Part shown: positions 35,604-48,371 of the stretch, piece by piece
Layout of the letters: every line of letters begins with the position of its first letter
Position numbering within the stretch: position 1 is the first letter of the stretch
From: Calliopsis andreniformis
Lineage: Eukaryota; Arthropoda; Insecta; Hymenoptera; Andrenidae
Direction: 5' to 3'
Length of the DNA: 64,000 bases
Assembly: GCF_051401765.1 (NCBI RefSeq)
Contig: NW_027480506.1
Span: 372,001 to 436,000, forward strand
Translations under genes and position numbers: made by a program
The notes under the pieces: generated by a model
Databases searched by the model: none
Seen by the model: only the letters and a program-made list of their open reading frames with translations
Told to the model about the DNA's origin: nothing

Positions 35604-38032
35604 ATTGAGGATGCAGGATTGAGGATTCAGAATTGAGGTTTGAGGACTGAGGATTGAGGTTTGAAGATTGAGTATTGAGGATTGAAGATTGAGGATTGAG
35701 GATTGAGGATTGAGGATTGAGGATTGAGGATGAGTGCTGAGGTTTGAGGATTGAGGTTTGAGGACTGAGGACTGAGGATTGACGGTTGAGAATTGAGGAT
35801 TGAGGATTGAGGTTTGAAGATTGAGGATTGTGTATTGAGGACTGAAGAATGAGGATTGAGGATTGAAGAATGAGGATTGAGTATTGAGTATTGAGGATTG
35901 AGGATTGAAGATTGAGTATTGAGGATTGAAGATTGACGATTGAGGATTGAGGATTGAGGATTGAGGATTGAGGATTGAGGATTGAGGATTGAAGATTGAG
36001 TACTGAGGATTGAAGATTGAGGATTGAGGATTGAGTATTGAGGATTGAGGATTGAGGATTGGAGATTGAGTACAGAGGTTTGAGGATTGAGGATTGAGGA
36101 TTGAGGATTGAAGACTGAGTATTGCGGATTGAAGGTTCATGATTGAGGAGTGAGTATTGAAGATTGAGGATGTGGGACTGAGGATTGAATATTGAGGATT
36201 GAGGATTGAGGATTGAGGATTGAGGATTGAGTATTGAGTATTGAGGATTGAACATTGAGGATTGGGTATTGAGGATTGAAGAATGAGGATTGAGGATTGA
36301 GGATTGATGATTGGGGATTGAGGATTGAGGATTGAAGATTGAGGATTGAGGATTGAGTATTGAATATTGAGTATTGAGGATTGAAGATTGAGGATTGAAA
36401 ATTGAGGATTGAGGATTGAGGGTTGAGGATTGAGGATTGTGGATTGAGGATTGAGGATTGAGGATTGGAGAATGAGGACTGGGGATTGAGAATTGATGAT
36501 TGAGGATAGAGGAATGAAGATTGTGGATTGGGTATTGAGGATTGAAGAATGATGATTGAGGATTGAGGATTGAGGATTGAGGATTGAGTATTGAGGATTG
36601 AGAATTGAGGATGAGGGCTGAGGGTTGAGGATTGAGGTTTGAGGAACGAGGATTAAGGGTTGAGGATTGAGGACTGAGCACTGACGATTGAGTATTGAGG
36701 ATTGAGGATTGATTACTGAGGATTGAGGATTGAGGATTGAGGATTGAGGATTGAGGATTGGGGATTGAGTATTGAAGATTCAGTATTGAGGATTGAAGAT
36801 TGAGAATTGAAGATTGAGGATTGAGGATTGAGGATTGAGGATTGAGTATGAGTGCTGAGGTTTGAGGATTAAGGTTTGAGGGCTGAGGACTGAGGATTGA
36901 GGGTTGAGAATTGAGGATTGAGGATTGAGGATTGAAGATTGAGGATTGGGTATTGAGGATTGAAGAATGAGGATTGAGGATTGAAGAATGAGGATTGAGT
37001 ATTGAGTATTGAGGATTGAGGATTGAAGATTGAGTATTGAGGATTGAAGATTGACGATTGAGGATTGAGGATTGAGGATTGAGGATTGAGGATTGAGGAT
37101 TGAGGATTGAAGATTGCGGATTGAGGATTGAGGATTGAGGGTTGAGGATTGAAGATTGAATATTGAGGATTGAAGGCTGACGATTCAGGGTTGAGGATTG
37201 AGGATTGAGGATTGAGGATTGAAGATTGAGTATTGAGGATTGAAAATTGAGGATTGAGGATTGAGGATTGAGGATTGAGGATTGAAGAATGAGGATTGAG
37301 GATTGAGGATTGAGGATTGAAGATTGCAGATTGAGTATTGAGGATTGAAGGTTGAGGATTGATGATTGAGGATTGAGGACTGAGGATTGAAGATTGAGTA
37401 TTGAGGATTGAAGACTGACGATTGAGGATTGAAGATGGAGGATTGAATATTGAGTATTGAGGATTGAAGATTGAGAATTGAAAATTGAGGATTGAGGATT
37501 GAGGACTGAGGATTGAGGATTGAGGATTGAGGATTGAGGATTGAAGATTGAGTATTGAGGATTGAAGATTGAGGATTGAGGATTGAGGATTGAGGATTGA
37601 GGATTGAGGATGACGGCTGAGGGTTGAGGATTGAGGTTTGAGGACTGGGGCTGAGGATTGAGGATTGAGGATTGAGGATTGAGGACTGAATATTGAGTAT
37701 TGAGGATTGAAGATTGTGGATTGAGGATTGAGGGTTGAGGATTGAGGACGAGGACTGACAGTTGAGGATTGAGGTTTGAGGATTGAGGATTGAGGATTGA
37801 GGACTGAGGATTGAAGATTGCAGATTGAGTATTGAGGATTGAAGATTGCGGATTGAGGATTGAGGATTGAGGATTGCAGGATTGAGGATTGAAGATAGAG
37901 TATTGAGGATTGAAGACTGACGATTGAGGGTTGAGGATTGAGGGTTGAGGATTGAAGATTGAGTATTGAGGATTGAAGATTGAGAATTGAGGATTGAGGA
38001 TTGAACATGGAGGTCTGAGCGCTCAGGGTTGA

Positions 38033-38167
38033 GTGATGAGAATTGATGTTTGTGGATAGAGATTTGAAGATTGCAGATTGAGTATTGAGTATTGAAAACT
38101 GTGAATTGAGGATATTCTATTGGGGACTGAGGATTGACAACTGATTGTTGAGGACTGAGGGCTGAAG
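38033..38167 (+). repeat. 135-bp core, type C (copy 36)
   Basis: Left flank unit GAACATGG instead of GAACATTG, shared with 50,807 and 52,050. Centre TATTGGGGACTG. Confidence 0.94.
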
Positions 38168-38473
38168 ATTGAGGATGCAGGATTGAGGATTCAGAATTGA
38201 GGTTTGAGGACTGAGGATTGAGGATTGGATAATGAGGATTAAGGATTGAGGGTTGAGGATTGAAGATTGCAGATTGAGTATTGAGGATTGAAGATTGCGG
38301 ATTGAGGATTGAGGATTGAGGACTGAGGGTTGAAGATTGAGTATTCAGGATTGAAGACTGACGATTGAGGGTTGTGGATTGAGGATTGAGGATTGAAGAT
38401 TGAGTATTGAGGATTGAAGATTGAGAATTGAGGATTGAGGATTGAACATTGAGGTCTGAGCGCTCAGGGTTGA

Positions 38474-38608
38474 GTGATGAGAATTGATGTTTGTGGGTAG
38501 AGATTTGAAGATTGCAGATTGAGTACTGAGTATTGAAAACTGTGAATTGAGGATATTCTATTGGGGATTGAGGATTGACAACTGATTGTAGAGGACTCAG
38601 GGCTGAAG
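38474..38608 (+). repeat. 135-bp core, type C (copy 37)
   Basis: 441 bp after copy 36. Has GTGGGTAGAG and GTAGAGGACTCAGGG. Partner of 52,491. Confidence 0.94.
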
Positions 38609-40911
38609 ATTGAGGATGCAGGATTGAGGATTCAGAATTGAGCTTTGAGGACTGAGGATTGAGGATTGGAGAATGAGGATTGAGGATTGAGGATTGAAGA
38701 TTGCAGATTGAGTATTCAGGATTGAAGATTGCGGATTGAGGATTGAGGATTGAGGATTGAGGATTGAAGATTGAGTATTGAGGATTGAAGACAGACGATT
38801 GAGGGTTGAGGATTGAGGATTGAATGTTGAAGATTGAGTATTGAGGAATGAAGATTGAGGATTGAGAATTGAGGATTGAGGATTAAGGATTGAGGATGAG
38901 GGCTGAGGGTTGAGGATTGAGGTTTGAGGACTGGGGACTGAGGATTGAGGATTGAGAATTGAGGATTGAGGATTGAGGATTGAAGATTGAGGATTGGGTA
39001 TTGAGGATTGAAGAATGAGGATTGAAGATTGAGGATTGAGGATTGAGGATTGAAGATTGAGTATTGAGGATTGAAGATTTAGGATTGAGGATTGAGTATT
39101 GAGGATTGAGGATTGAGGATTGGAGATTGAGTACAGAGGTTTGAGGATTGAGGATTGAAAATTTAGGATTGAGGATTGAGGGTTGAGGATTGAGGATTGT
39201 GGATTGAGGATTGAGGATTGAGTATTGGAGAATGAGGACTGGGGATTGAGAATTGATGATTGAGGATAGAGGAATGAAGATTGTGGATTGGGTATTGAGG
39301 ATTGAAGAATGAGGATTGAGGATTGAGGATTGAGGATTGAGGATTGAGTATTGAGGATTGAGAATTGAGGATGAGGGCTGAGGGTTGAGGATTGAGGTTT
39401 GAGGAACGAGGATTAAGGGTTGAGGATTGAGGACTGAGTACTGACGATTGAGTATTGAGGATTGAGGATTGATTACTGAGGATTGAGGATTGAGGATTGA
39501 GGATTGAGGATTGAGGATTGGGGATTGAGTATTGAAGATTCAGTATTGAGGATTGAAGATTGAGAATTGAAGATTGAGGATTGAGGATTGAGGATTGAGG
39601 ATTGAGGATGAGTGCTGAGGTTTGAGGATTGAGGTTTGAGGACTGAGGACTGAGGATTGAGGGTTGAGAATTGAGGATTGAGGATTGAGGATTGAAGATT
39701 GAGGATTGGGAATTGAGGATTGAAGAATGAGGATTGAGGATTGAAGAATGGGGATTGAGTATTGAGTATTGAGGATTGGGGATTGAAGATTGAGTATTGA
39801 GGATTGAAGATTGACGATTGAGGATTGAGGATTGAGGATTGAGGATTGAGGATTGAGGATTGAGGATTGAAGGTTGAGTATTGAGGATTGAAGATTGAGG
39901 ATTGAGGATTGAGTATTGAGGATTGAAGATTGAGGATTGAAGACTGAGTACTGAGGTCTGAGGATTGAGGATTGAAGTTTGAGGATTGAAGACTGAGTAT
40001 TGCGGATTGAAGATTCAGGATTGAGGAGTGAGTATTGAAGATTGAGGATGTGGGACTGAGGATTGAATATTGAGGATTGAGGATTGAGGATTGAGGATTG
40101 AAGATTGAGTATTGAGGATTGAAGATTGAGGATTGAGGATTGAGGATTGAGGATTGAAGATTGAGGATTGGGTATTGAGGATTGAAGAATGAGGATTGAA
40201 GATTGAGGATTGAGGATTGAGTGTTGACGATTGAGGACGAGGACTGACGGTTGAGGGTTGATGTTTGAGGGTTGAGGTTTGAGGATTGAGGACTGAGGAT
40301 TGAGGATTGAGGATTGAGCATTGAGGATTGAAGATTGAGGATTGAGGATTCACAATTGAGGATTGAGGATAGAGGAATGAAGAATGAGCATTGGGTATTG
40401 AGGATTGAAGAATGAGGATTGAGGATTGAGGATTGAGGATTGAGGATTGAAGATTGAGGATTGAGGATTGAGGATTGAGGACTGAATATTGAGTATTGAG
40501 GATTGAAGATTGTGGATTGAGGATTGAGGGTTGAGGATTGAGGACGAGGACTGACGGTTGAGGATTGAGGTTTGAGGATTGAAGATTGAGGAATGAGGAC
40601 TGAGGATTGAAGATTGAGGATTGAGCATTGAGGATTGGAGATTGAGGACTGGGGATTGAGGATTGAAGATTGAGGATTAAGGATTGAGGATTGGGGATTG
40701 AGGATCTAGGATTGGAGATTGATTATTGAGGATTGAAGATTGAGGACTGGTGATTGAGTATTGAAGATTGAGCATTAAGGATTGAGGATTGGATATTTAG
40801 GATCTAGGATTGCAGATTGATTATTGAGGATTGAAGATTGAGGATTGAGGATTGAGGATTGAGGATTGAGGTTTGAAGATTGAGGATTGGGGACTGAGTG
40901 TTGAGGGTTGA

Positions 40912-41046
40912 GTGATGAGAATTGATGTTTGTGGATAGAGATTTGAAGATTGCAGGCTGAGTACTGAGTATTGAAACCTGTGAATTGAGGATATTCTATT
41001 GAGGAATGAGGATTGACAACTGATTGTTGAGGACTTAGGGCTGAAG
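40912..41046 (+). repeat. 135-bp core, type D (copy 38)
   Basis: D2 subtype: GAGGATATTCTATTGAGGAATG and GGACTTAGGG. Partner of 45,377 (offset 4,465 bp). Confidence 0.93.
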
Positions 41047-41611
41047 ATTGAGGATTCAGGGTTGAGGATTCAGGATTGAGGATTGAGGATTGAGGTTTGA
41101 GGATTGAAGGTTGAGGATTGAGGATTGAGGATTGAGGATTGAGGATTGAAGATTGAGGATTGGGTATTGGAGATTGAAGAATGTGGATTGAGTATTGAGT
41201 ATTGAGGATTGAGTATTGACGATTGAGTATTGAGGATTGAAGATTGACGATTGAGGATTGAGGATTGAGGATTGAGGATTGAGGATTGAGGATTGAGGAT
41301 TGAAGATTGAGTATTGAGTATTGAAGATTGAGGATTGAGGATTGAGGATTGACGGTTGAGGATTGAGGATTGAGGATTGAGCATTGAGGATTGAAGATTG
41401 AGGATTGAGGATTGAGAATTGATGATTGAGGATTGAGGAATGAAGATTGTGGATTGGGTATTGAGGATTGAAGAATGAGGATTGAGGATTGAGGATTGAG
41501 GCTTGAGGATTGAAGATTGAGGATTGAGGATTGAGGATTGAGGGTTGAGGATTGAAGATTGAGAAATGAAGATTGAGGATTGAACATTGAGGACTGAGCG
41601 TTCAGGGTTGA

Positions 41612-41746
41612 GTGATGAGAATTGATGTTTGTGGATAGAGATTTGAATATTGCAGATTGAGTATTAAGTATTGAAAACTGTGAATTGAGGATATTCTATT
41701 GCGGATTGAGGATTGACAACTGATTGTTGAGGACTGAGGGCTGAAG
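41612..41746 (+). repeat. 135-bp core, type B (copy 39)
   Basis: Has GAATATTGCAG and GAGTATTAAGTATTG, shared only with 46,077. Confidence 0.93.
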
Positions 41747-42931
41747 ATTGAGGATGCAGAATTGAGGATTCAGAAATGAGGTTTGAGGACTGAGGATTGA
41801 GGTTTGAAGATTGAGTATTGAGGATTGAAGATTGAGGATTGAGGATTGAGGATTGAGGATTGAGGATTGAGGATGAGTGCTGAGGTTTGAGGTATGAGGT
41901 TTGAGGACTGAGGACTGAGGATTGAGCGTTGAGAATTGAGGATTGAGGATTGAGGATTGAAGATTGAGGATTGGGTATTGAGGATTGAAGAATGAGGATT
42001 GAGGTTTGAAGAATGAGTGTTGAGTATTGAGTATTGAGGATTGAGGATTGAAGATTGAGTATAGGGGATTGAAGATTGACGATTGAGGACTGAGGATTGA
42101 GGATTGAGGATTGAGGATTGAGGATTGAGGATTGAGGATTGATGATTGAGTATTGAGGATTGAGGATTGAGGATTGAGGATTGAGTATTGAGGATTGAGG
42201 ATTGAGGATTGAGGATTGAGGATTGAAGATTGAGTACAGAGGATTGAAGATTAAGATTGAGGATTGAGGATTGAGTATTGAGGATTGAGGATTGAGGATT
42301 TATAATTGAGGATTGAGGATTGAGGATTCAAGATTGAGGATTGGGTATTGAAGATTGAAGAATGAGGATTGAGGATTGAGGATTGAAGACTGAGTATTGA
42401 GGATTGAAGATTCAGGATTGAGGAGTGAGTATTGAAGATTGAGGATGTGGGACTGAGGATTGAATATTGAGGATTGAGGATTGAGGATTGAGGGTTGAGT
42501 ATTGAGGATTGAAGATTGAGGATTGGGTATTGAGGATTGAAGAATGAGGGTTGAGGATTGAGGATTGAGGACTGGGGATTGAGGATTGATGATTGAGGAT
42601 TAAGGATTGCTGGTTGGGGATTGTGGATCTAGGATTGGAGATTGATTATTGAGGATTGAATATTGGGGATTGAGGATTGAGGATTGACAATTGAGAATTG
42701 AGTATGAGCACTCAGGGTTGGGGAATGAGGTTTGAGGAACGAGGATTGAGGATTGTGAATTGAGGACTGAGGAATGACGATTGAGTATTGAAGATTGAGG
42801 ATTGATTACTGAGGATTGAGGATTGAGGATTGAGGATTGAGGATTGAGGATTGAAGGTTCAGTATTGAGGATTGAAGGCTGAGAATTGAGGATCGAGGAT
42901 TGAACACTGAGGTCTGATCGCTCAGGGTCGA

Positions 42932-43066
42932 GTGATGAGAAGTGATGTTTGTTGATAGAGATTTGAAGATTGCAGATTGAGTATTGAGTGTTGAAAACTG
43001 TGAATTGAGGATATTCTATTGGGGATTGAGGGTTGACAACTGATTGTAGAGGACTGAGGGCTGAAG
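42932..43066 (+). repeat. 135-bp core, type C with degenerate palindrome (copy 40)
   Basis: Left flank CTGATCGCTCAG breaks the dyad at one position. Inside GAAGTGATGTTTGTTGATAG and GAGTGTTGAAAAC. Partner of 55,642. Confidence 0.92.
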
Positions 43067-45376
43067 ATTGAGGATGCAGGATTGAGGATTCAGAATTGAG
43101 CTTTGAGGACTGAGGATTGAGGATTGGAGAATGAGGATTGAGGATTGAGGATTGAGGATTGAAGATTGCAGATTGAGTATTCAGGATTGAAGATTGCGGA
43201 TTGAGGATTGAGGATTGAGGATTGAGGATTGAAGATTGAGTATTGAGGATTGAAGACAGACGATTGAGGGTTGAGGATTGAGGATTGAATGTTGAAGATT
43301 GAGTATTGAGGAATGAAGATTGAGGATTGAGAATTGAGGATTGAGGATTAAGGATTGAGGATGAGGGCTGAGGGTTGAGGATTGAGGTTTGAGGACTGGG
43401 GACTGAGGATTGAGGATTGAGAATTGAGGATTGAGGATTGAGGATTGAAGATTGAGGATTGGGTATTGAGGATTGAAGAATGAGGATTGAAGATTGAGGA
43501 TTGAGGATTGAGGATTGAAGATTGAGTATTGAGGATTGAAGATTTAGGATTGAGGATTGAGTATTGAGGATTGAGGATTGAGGATTGGAGATTGAGTACA
43601 GAGGTTTGAGGATTGAGGATTGAAAATTTAGGATTGAGGATTGAGGGTTGAGGATTGAGGATTGTGGATTGAGGATTGAGGATTGAGTATTGGAGAATGA
43701 GGACTGGGGATTGAGAATTGATGATTGAGGATAGAGGAATGAAGATTGTGGATTGGGTATTGAGGATTGAAGAATGAGGATTGAGGATTGAGGATTGAGG
43801 ATTGAGGATTGAGTATTGAGGATTGAGAATTGAGGATGAGGGCTGAGGGTTGAGGATTGAGGTTTGAGGAACGAGGATTAAGGGTTGAGGATTGAGGACT
43901 GAGTACTGACGATTGAGTATTGAGGATTGAGGATTGATTACTGAGGATTGAGGATTGAGGATTGAGGATTGAGGATTGAGGATTGGGGATTGAGTATTGA
44001 AGATTCAGTATTGAGGATTGAAGATTGAGAATTGAAGATTGAGGATTGAGGATTGAGGATTGAGGATTGAGGATGAGTGCTGAGGTTTGAGGATTGAGGT
44101 TTGAGGACTGAGGACTGAGGATTGAGGGTTGAGAATTGAGGATTGAGGATTGAGGATTGAAGATTGAGGATTGGGAATTGAGGATTGAAGAATGAGGATT
44201 GAGGATTGAAGAATGGGGATTGAGTATTGAGTATTGAGGATTGGGGATTGAAGATTGAGTATTGAGGATTGAAGATTGACGATTGAGGATTGAGGATTGA
44301 GGATTGAGGATTGAGGATTGAGGATTGAGGATTGAAGGTTGAGTATTGAGGATTGAAGATTGAGGATTGAGGATTGAGTATTGAGGATTGAAGATTGAGG
44401 ATTGAAGACTGAGTACTGAGGTCTGAGGATTGAGGATTGAAGTTTGAGGATTGAAGACTGAGTATTGCGGATTGAAGATTCAGGATTGAGGAGTGAGTAT
44501 TGAAGATTGAGGATGTGGGACTGAGGATTGAATATTGAGGATTGAGGATTGAGGATTGAGGATTGAAGATTGAGTATTGAGGATTGAAGATTGAGGATTG
44601 AGGATTGAGGATTGAGGATTGAAGATTGAGGATTGGGTATTGAGGATTGAAGAATGAGGATTGAAGATTGAGGATTGAGGATTGAGTGTTGACGATTGAG
44701 GACGAGGACTGACGGTTGAGGGTTGATGTTTGAGGGTTGAGGTTTGAGGATTGAGGACTGAGGATTGAGGATTGAGGATTGAGCATTGAGGATTGAAGAT
44801 TGAGGATTGAGGATTCACAATTGAGGATTGAGGATAGAGGAATGAAGAATGAGCATTGGGTATTGAGGATTGAAGAATGAGGATTGAGGATTGAGGATTG
44901 AGGATTGAGGATTGAAGATTGAGGATTGAGGATTGAGGATTGAGGACTGAATATTGAGTATTGAGGATTGAAGATTGTGGATTGAGGATTGAGGGTTGAG
45001 GATTGAGGACGAGGACTGACGGTTGAGGATTGAGGTTTGAGGATTGAAGATTGAGGAATGAGGACTGAGGATTGAAGATTGAGGATTGAGCATTGAGGAT
45101 TGGAGATTGAGGACTGGGGATTGAGGATTGAAGATTGAGGATTAAGGATTGAGGATTGGGGATTGAGGATCTAGGATTGGAGATTGATTATTGAGGATTG
45201 AAGATTGAGGACTGGTGATTGAGTATTGAAGATTGAGGATTAAGGATTGAGGATTGGATATTTAGGATCTAGGATTGCAGATTGATTATTGAGGATTGAA
45301 GATTGAGGATTGAGGATTGAGGATTGAGGATTGAGGTTTGAAGATTGAGGATTGGGGACTGAGTGTTGAGGGTTGA

Positions 45377-45511
45377 GTGATGAGAATTGATGTTTGTGGA
45401 TAGAGATTTGAAGATTGCAGGCTGAGTACTGAGTATTGAAACCTGTGAATTGAGGATATTCTATTGAGGAATGAGGATTGACAACTGATTGTTGAGGACT
45501 TAGGGCTGAAG
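45377..45511 (+). repeat. 135-bp core, type D (copy 41)
   Basis: D2 subtype, tandem copy of 40,912. Confidence 0.93.
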
Positions 45512-46076
45512 ATTGAGGATTCAGGGTTGAGGATTCAGGATTGAGGATTGAGGATTGAGGTTTGAGGATTGAAGGTTGAGGATTGAGGATTGAGGATTGA
45601 GGATTGAGGATTGAAGATTGAGGATTGGGTATTGGAGATTGAAGAATGTGGATTGAGTATTGAGTATTGAGGATTGAGTATTGACGATTGAGTATTGAGG
45701 ATTGAAGATTGACGATTGAGGATTGAGGATTGAGGATTGAGGATTGAGGATTGAGGATTGAGGATTGAAGATTGAGTATTGAGTATTGAAGATTGAGGAT
45801 TGAGGATTGAGGATTGACGGTTGAGGATTGAGGATTGAGGATTGAGCATTGAGGATTGAAGATTGAGGATTGAGGATTGAGAATTGATGATTGAGGATTG
45901 AGGAATGAAGATTGTGGATTGGGTATTGAGGATTGAAGAATGAGGATTGAGGATTGAGGATTGAGGCTTGAGGATTGAAGATTGAGGATTGAGGATTGAG
46001 GATTGAGGGTTGAGGATTGAAGATTGAGAAATGAAGATTGAGGATTGAACATTGAGGACTGAGCGTTCAGGGTTGA

Positions 46077-46211
46077 GTGATGAGAATTGATGTTTGTGGA
46101 TAGAGATTTGAATATTGCAGATTGAGTATTAAGTATTGAAAACTGTGAATTGAGGATATTCTATTGCGGATTGAGGATTGACAACTGATTGTTGAGGACT
46201 GAGGGCTGAAG
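46077..46211 (+). repeat. 135-bp core, type B (copy 42)
   Basis: Tandem copy of 41,612, offset exactly 4,465 bp. Confidence 0.93.
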
Positions 46212-47508
46212 ATTGAGGATGCAGAATTGAGGATTCAGAAATGAGGTTTGAGGACTGAGGATTGAGGTTTGAAGATTGAGTATTGAGGATTGAAGATTGA
46301 GGATTGAGGATTGAGGATTGAGGATTGAGGATTGAGGATGAGTGCTGAGGTTTGAGGTATGAGGTTTGAGGACTGAGGACTGAGGATTGAGCGTTGAGAA
46401 TTGAGGATTGAGGATTGAGGATTGAAGATTGAGGATTGGGTATTGAGGATTGAAGAATGAGGATTGAGGTTTGAAGAATGAGTGTTGAGTATTGAGTATT
46501 GAGGATTGAGGATTGAAGATTGAGTATAGGGGATTGAAGATTGACGATTGAGGACTGAGGATTGAGGATTGAGGATTGAGGATTGAGGATTGAGGATTGA
46601 GGATTGATGATTGAGTATTGAGGATTGAGGATTGAGGATTGAGGATTGAGTATTGAGGATTGAGGATTGAGGATTGAGGATTGAGGATTGAAGATTGAGT
46701 ACAGAGGATTGAAGATTAAGATTGAGGATTGAGGATTGAGTATTGAGGATTGAGGATTGAGGATTTATAATTGAGGATTGAGGATTGAGGATTCAAGATT
46801 GAGGATTGGGTATTGAAGATTGAAGAATGAGGATTGAGGATTGAGGATTGAAGACTGAGTATTGAGGATTGAAGGTTCAGGATTGAGGACTGAGGATTGA
46901 GGATTGAGGATTGAGCATTGAGGATTGAAGATTGAGGATTGAGGATTCACAATTGAGGATTGAGGATAGAGGAATGAAGAATGAGGATTGGGTATTGAGG
47001 ATTGAAAAATGAGGATTGAGGATTGAGGATTGAGGATTGAGGATTGAAGATTGAGGATTGAGGATTGAGGATTGAGGACTGAATATTGAGTATTGAGGAT
47101 TGAAGATTGTGGATTGAGGATTGAGGGTTGAGGATTGAGGACGAGGACTGACGGTTGAGGATTGAGGTTTGAGGATTGAAGATTGAGGAATGAGGACTGA
47201 GGATTGAAGATTGAGGATTGAGCATTGAGGATTGGAGATTGAGGACTGGGGATTGAGGATTGAAGATTGAGGATTAAGGATTGAGGATTGGGGATTGAGG
47301 ATCTAGGATTGGAGATTGATTATTGAGGATTGAAGATTGAGGACTGGTGATTGAGTATTGAAGATTGAGGATTAAGGATTGAGGATTGGATATTTAGGAT
47401 CTAGGATTGCAGATTGATTATTGAGGATTGAAGATTGAGGATTGAGGATTGAGGATTGAGGATTGAGGTTTGAAGATTGAGGATTGGGGACTGAGTGTTG
47501 AGGGTTGA

Positions 47509-47643
47509 GTGATGAGAATTGATGTTTGTGGATAGAGATTTGAAGATTGCAGGCTGAGTACTGAGTATTGAAACCTGTGAATTGAGTATATTCTATTGAG
47601 GATTGAGGATTCACAACTGATTGTTGAGGTCTGAGGGCTGAAG
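47509..47643 (+). repeat. 135-bp core, type D (copy 43)
   Basis: D1 subtype; offset 12,754 bp from 34,755. Confidence 0.93.
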
Positions 47644-48236
47644 GTTGAGCGTTTAGGATTGTGGATTCAGGATTGAGGTTTGAGGACTGAGGATTGAGGA
47701 TTCAGGATTGAGGATTGAGGATTGAGGATTGGGTGTTGAGGATTGAAGAATGAGGATTGAGGATTGAGGATTGAGGATTGAGGATTGAAGATTGAGTATT
47801 GAGGATTGAAGATTGAGGATTGAGGATTGAGGATTGAGGATTGAGTATTGAGTATTGAGGATTGAGGATTGAAGATTGAGTATTGAGGATTGAAGATTGA
47901 CTATTGAGGATTGAGGATTGAGGATTGAGGATTGAGGATTGAGGATTGAGGATTGAAGATTGCGGATTGAGTATTGAGGAATGAGGATTGAGGATTGAAG
48001 ATTGAATATTGAGGATTGAAGGCTGACGATTCAGGGTTGAGGATTGAGGATTGAGGATTGAGGATTGAAGAATAAGGATTGAGGATTGAGGATTGAGGAT
48101 TGATTACAGAGGATTGAGGATTGAGGATTGAGGATTGAGTATTGGGGATTGAGTATTGAAGATTCAGTATTGAGGATTGAAGATTGAGAATTGAAGATCG
48201 ACGACTGAACATTGAGGACTGAGCGTTCAGGGTTGA

Positions 48237-48371
48237 GTGATGAGAATTGATGTTTGTGGATAGAGATTTGAAGATTGCAGATTGAGTATTGAGTATTGAA
48301 AGCTGTGAATTGAGGATATTCTATTGCGGATTGAGGATTGACAGCTGATTGTTGAGGACTGAGGTCTGAAG
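48237..48371 (+). repeat. 135-bp core, type B (copy 44)
   Basis: Relative of 35,469 (offset 12,768 bp); ends GGTCTGAAG. Confidence 0.93.

Larger units (their letters stand above)
34126..38395 (+). repeat. Block H8, copy a
   Basis: Corresponds to about 46,880-51,170 at offset 12,754-12,775 bp. Core partners are 34,755/47,509, 35,469/48,237 and 38,033/50,807. One of the longest duplicated tracts in the window. Confidence 0.82.
38609..43066 (+). repeat. 4,465-bp tandem unit H9, copy a
   Basis: Contains cores at 40,912, 41,612 and 42,932. Repeated from 43,067 with offset 4,458, then 4,465 bp after one added heptamer near 43,150. GAGCTTTGAGG marks the start of both copies. Confidence 0.85.
43067..46870 (+). 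repeat. 4,465-bp tandem unit H9, copy b
   Basis: Second copy with cores at 45,377 and 46,077. Near 46,870 it leaves the unit before the third core and joins sequence matching 34,126 onward. Confidence 0.85.
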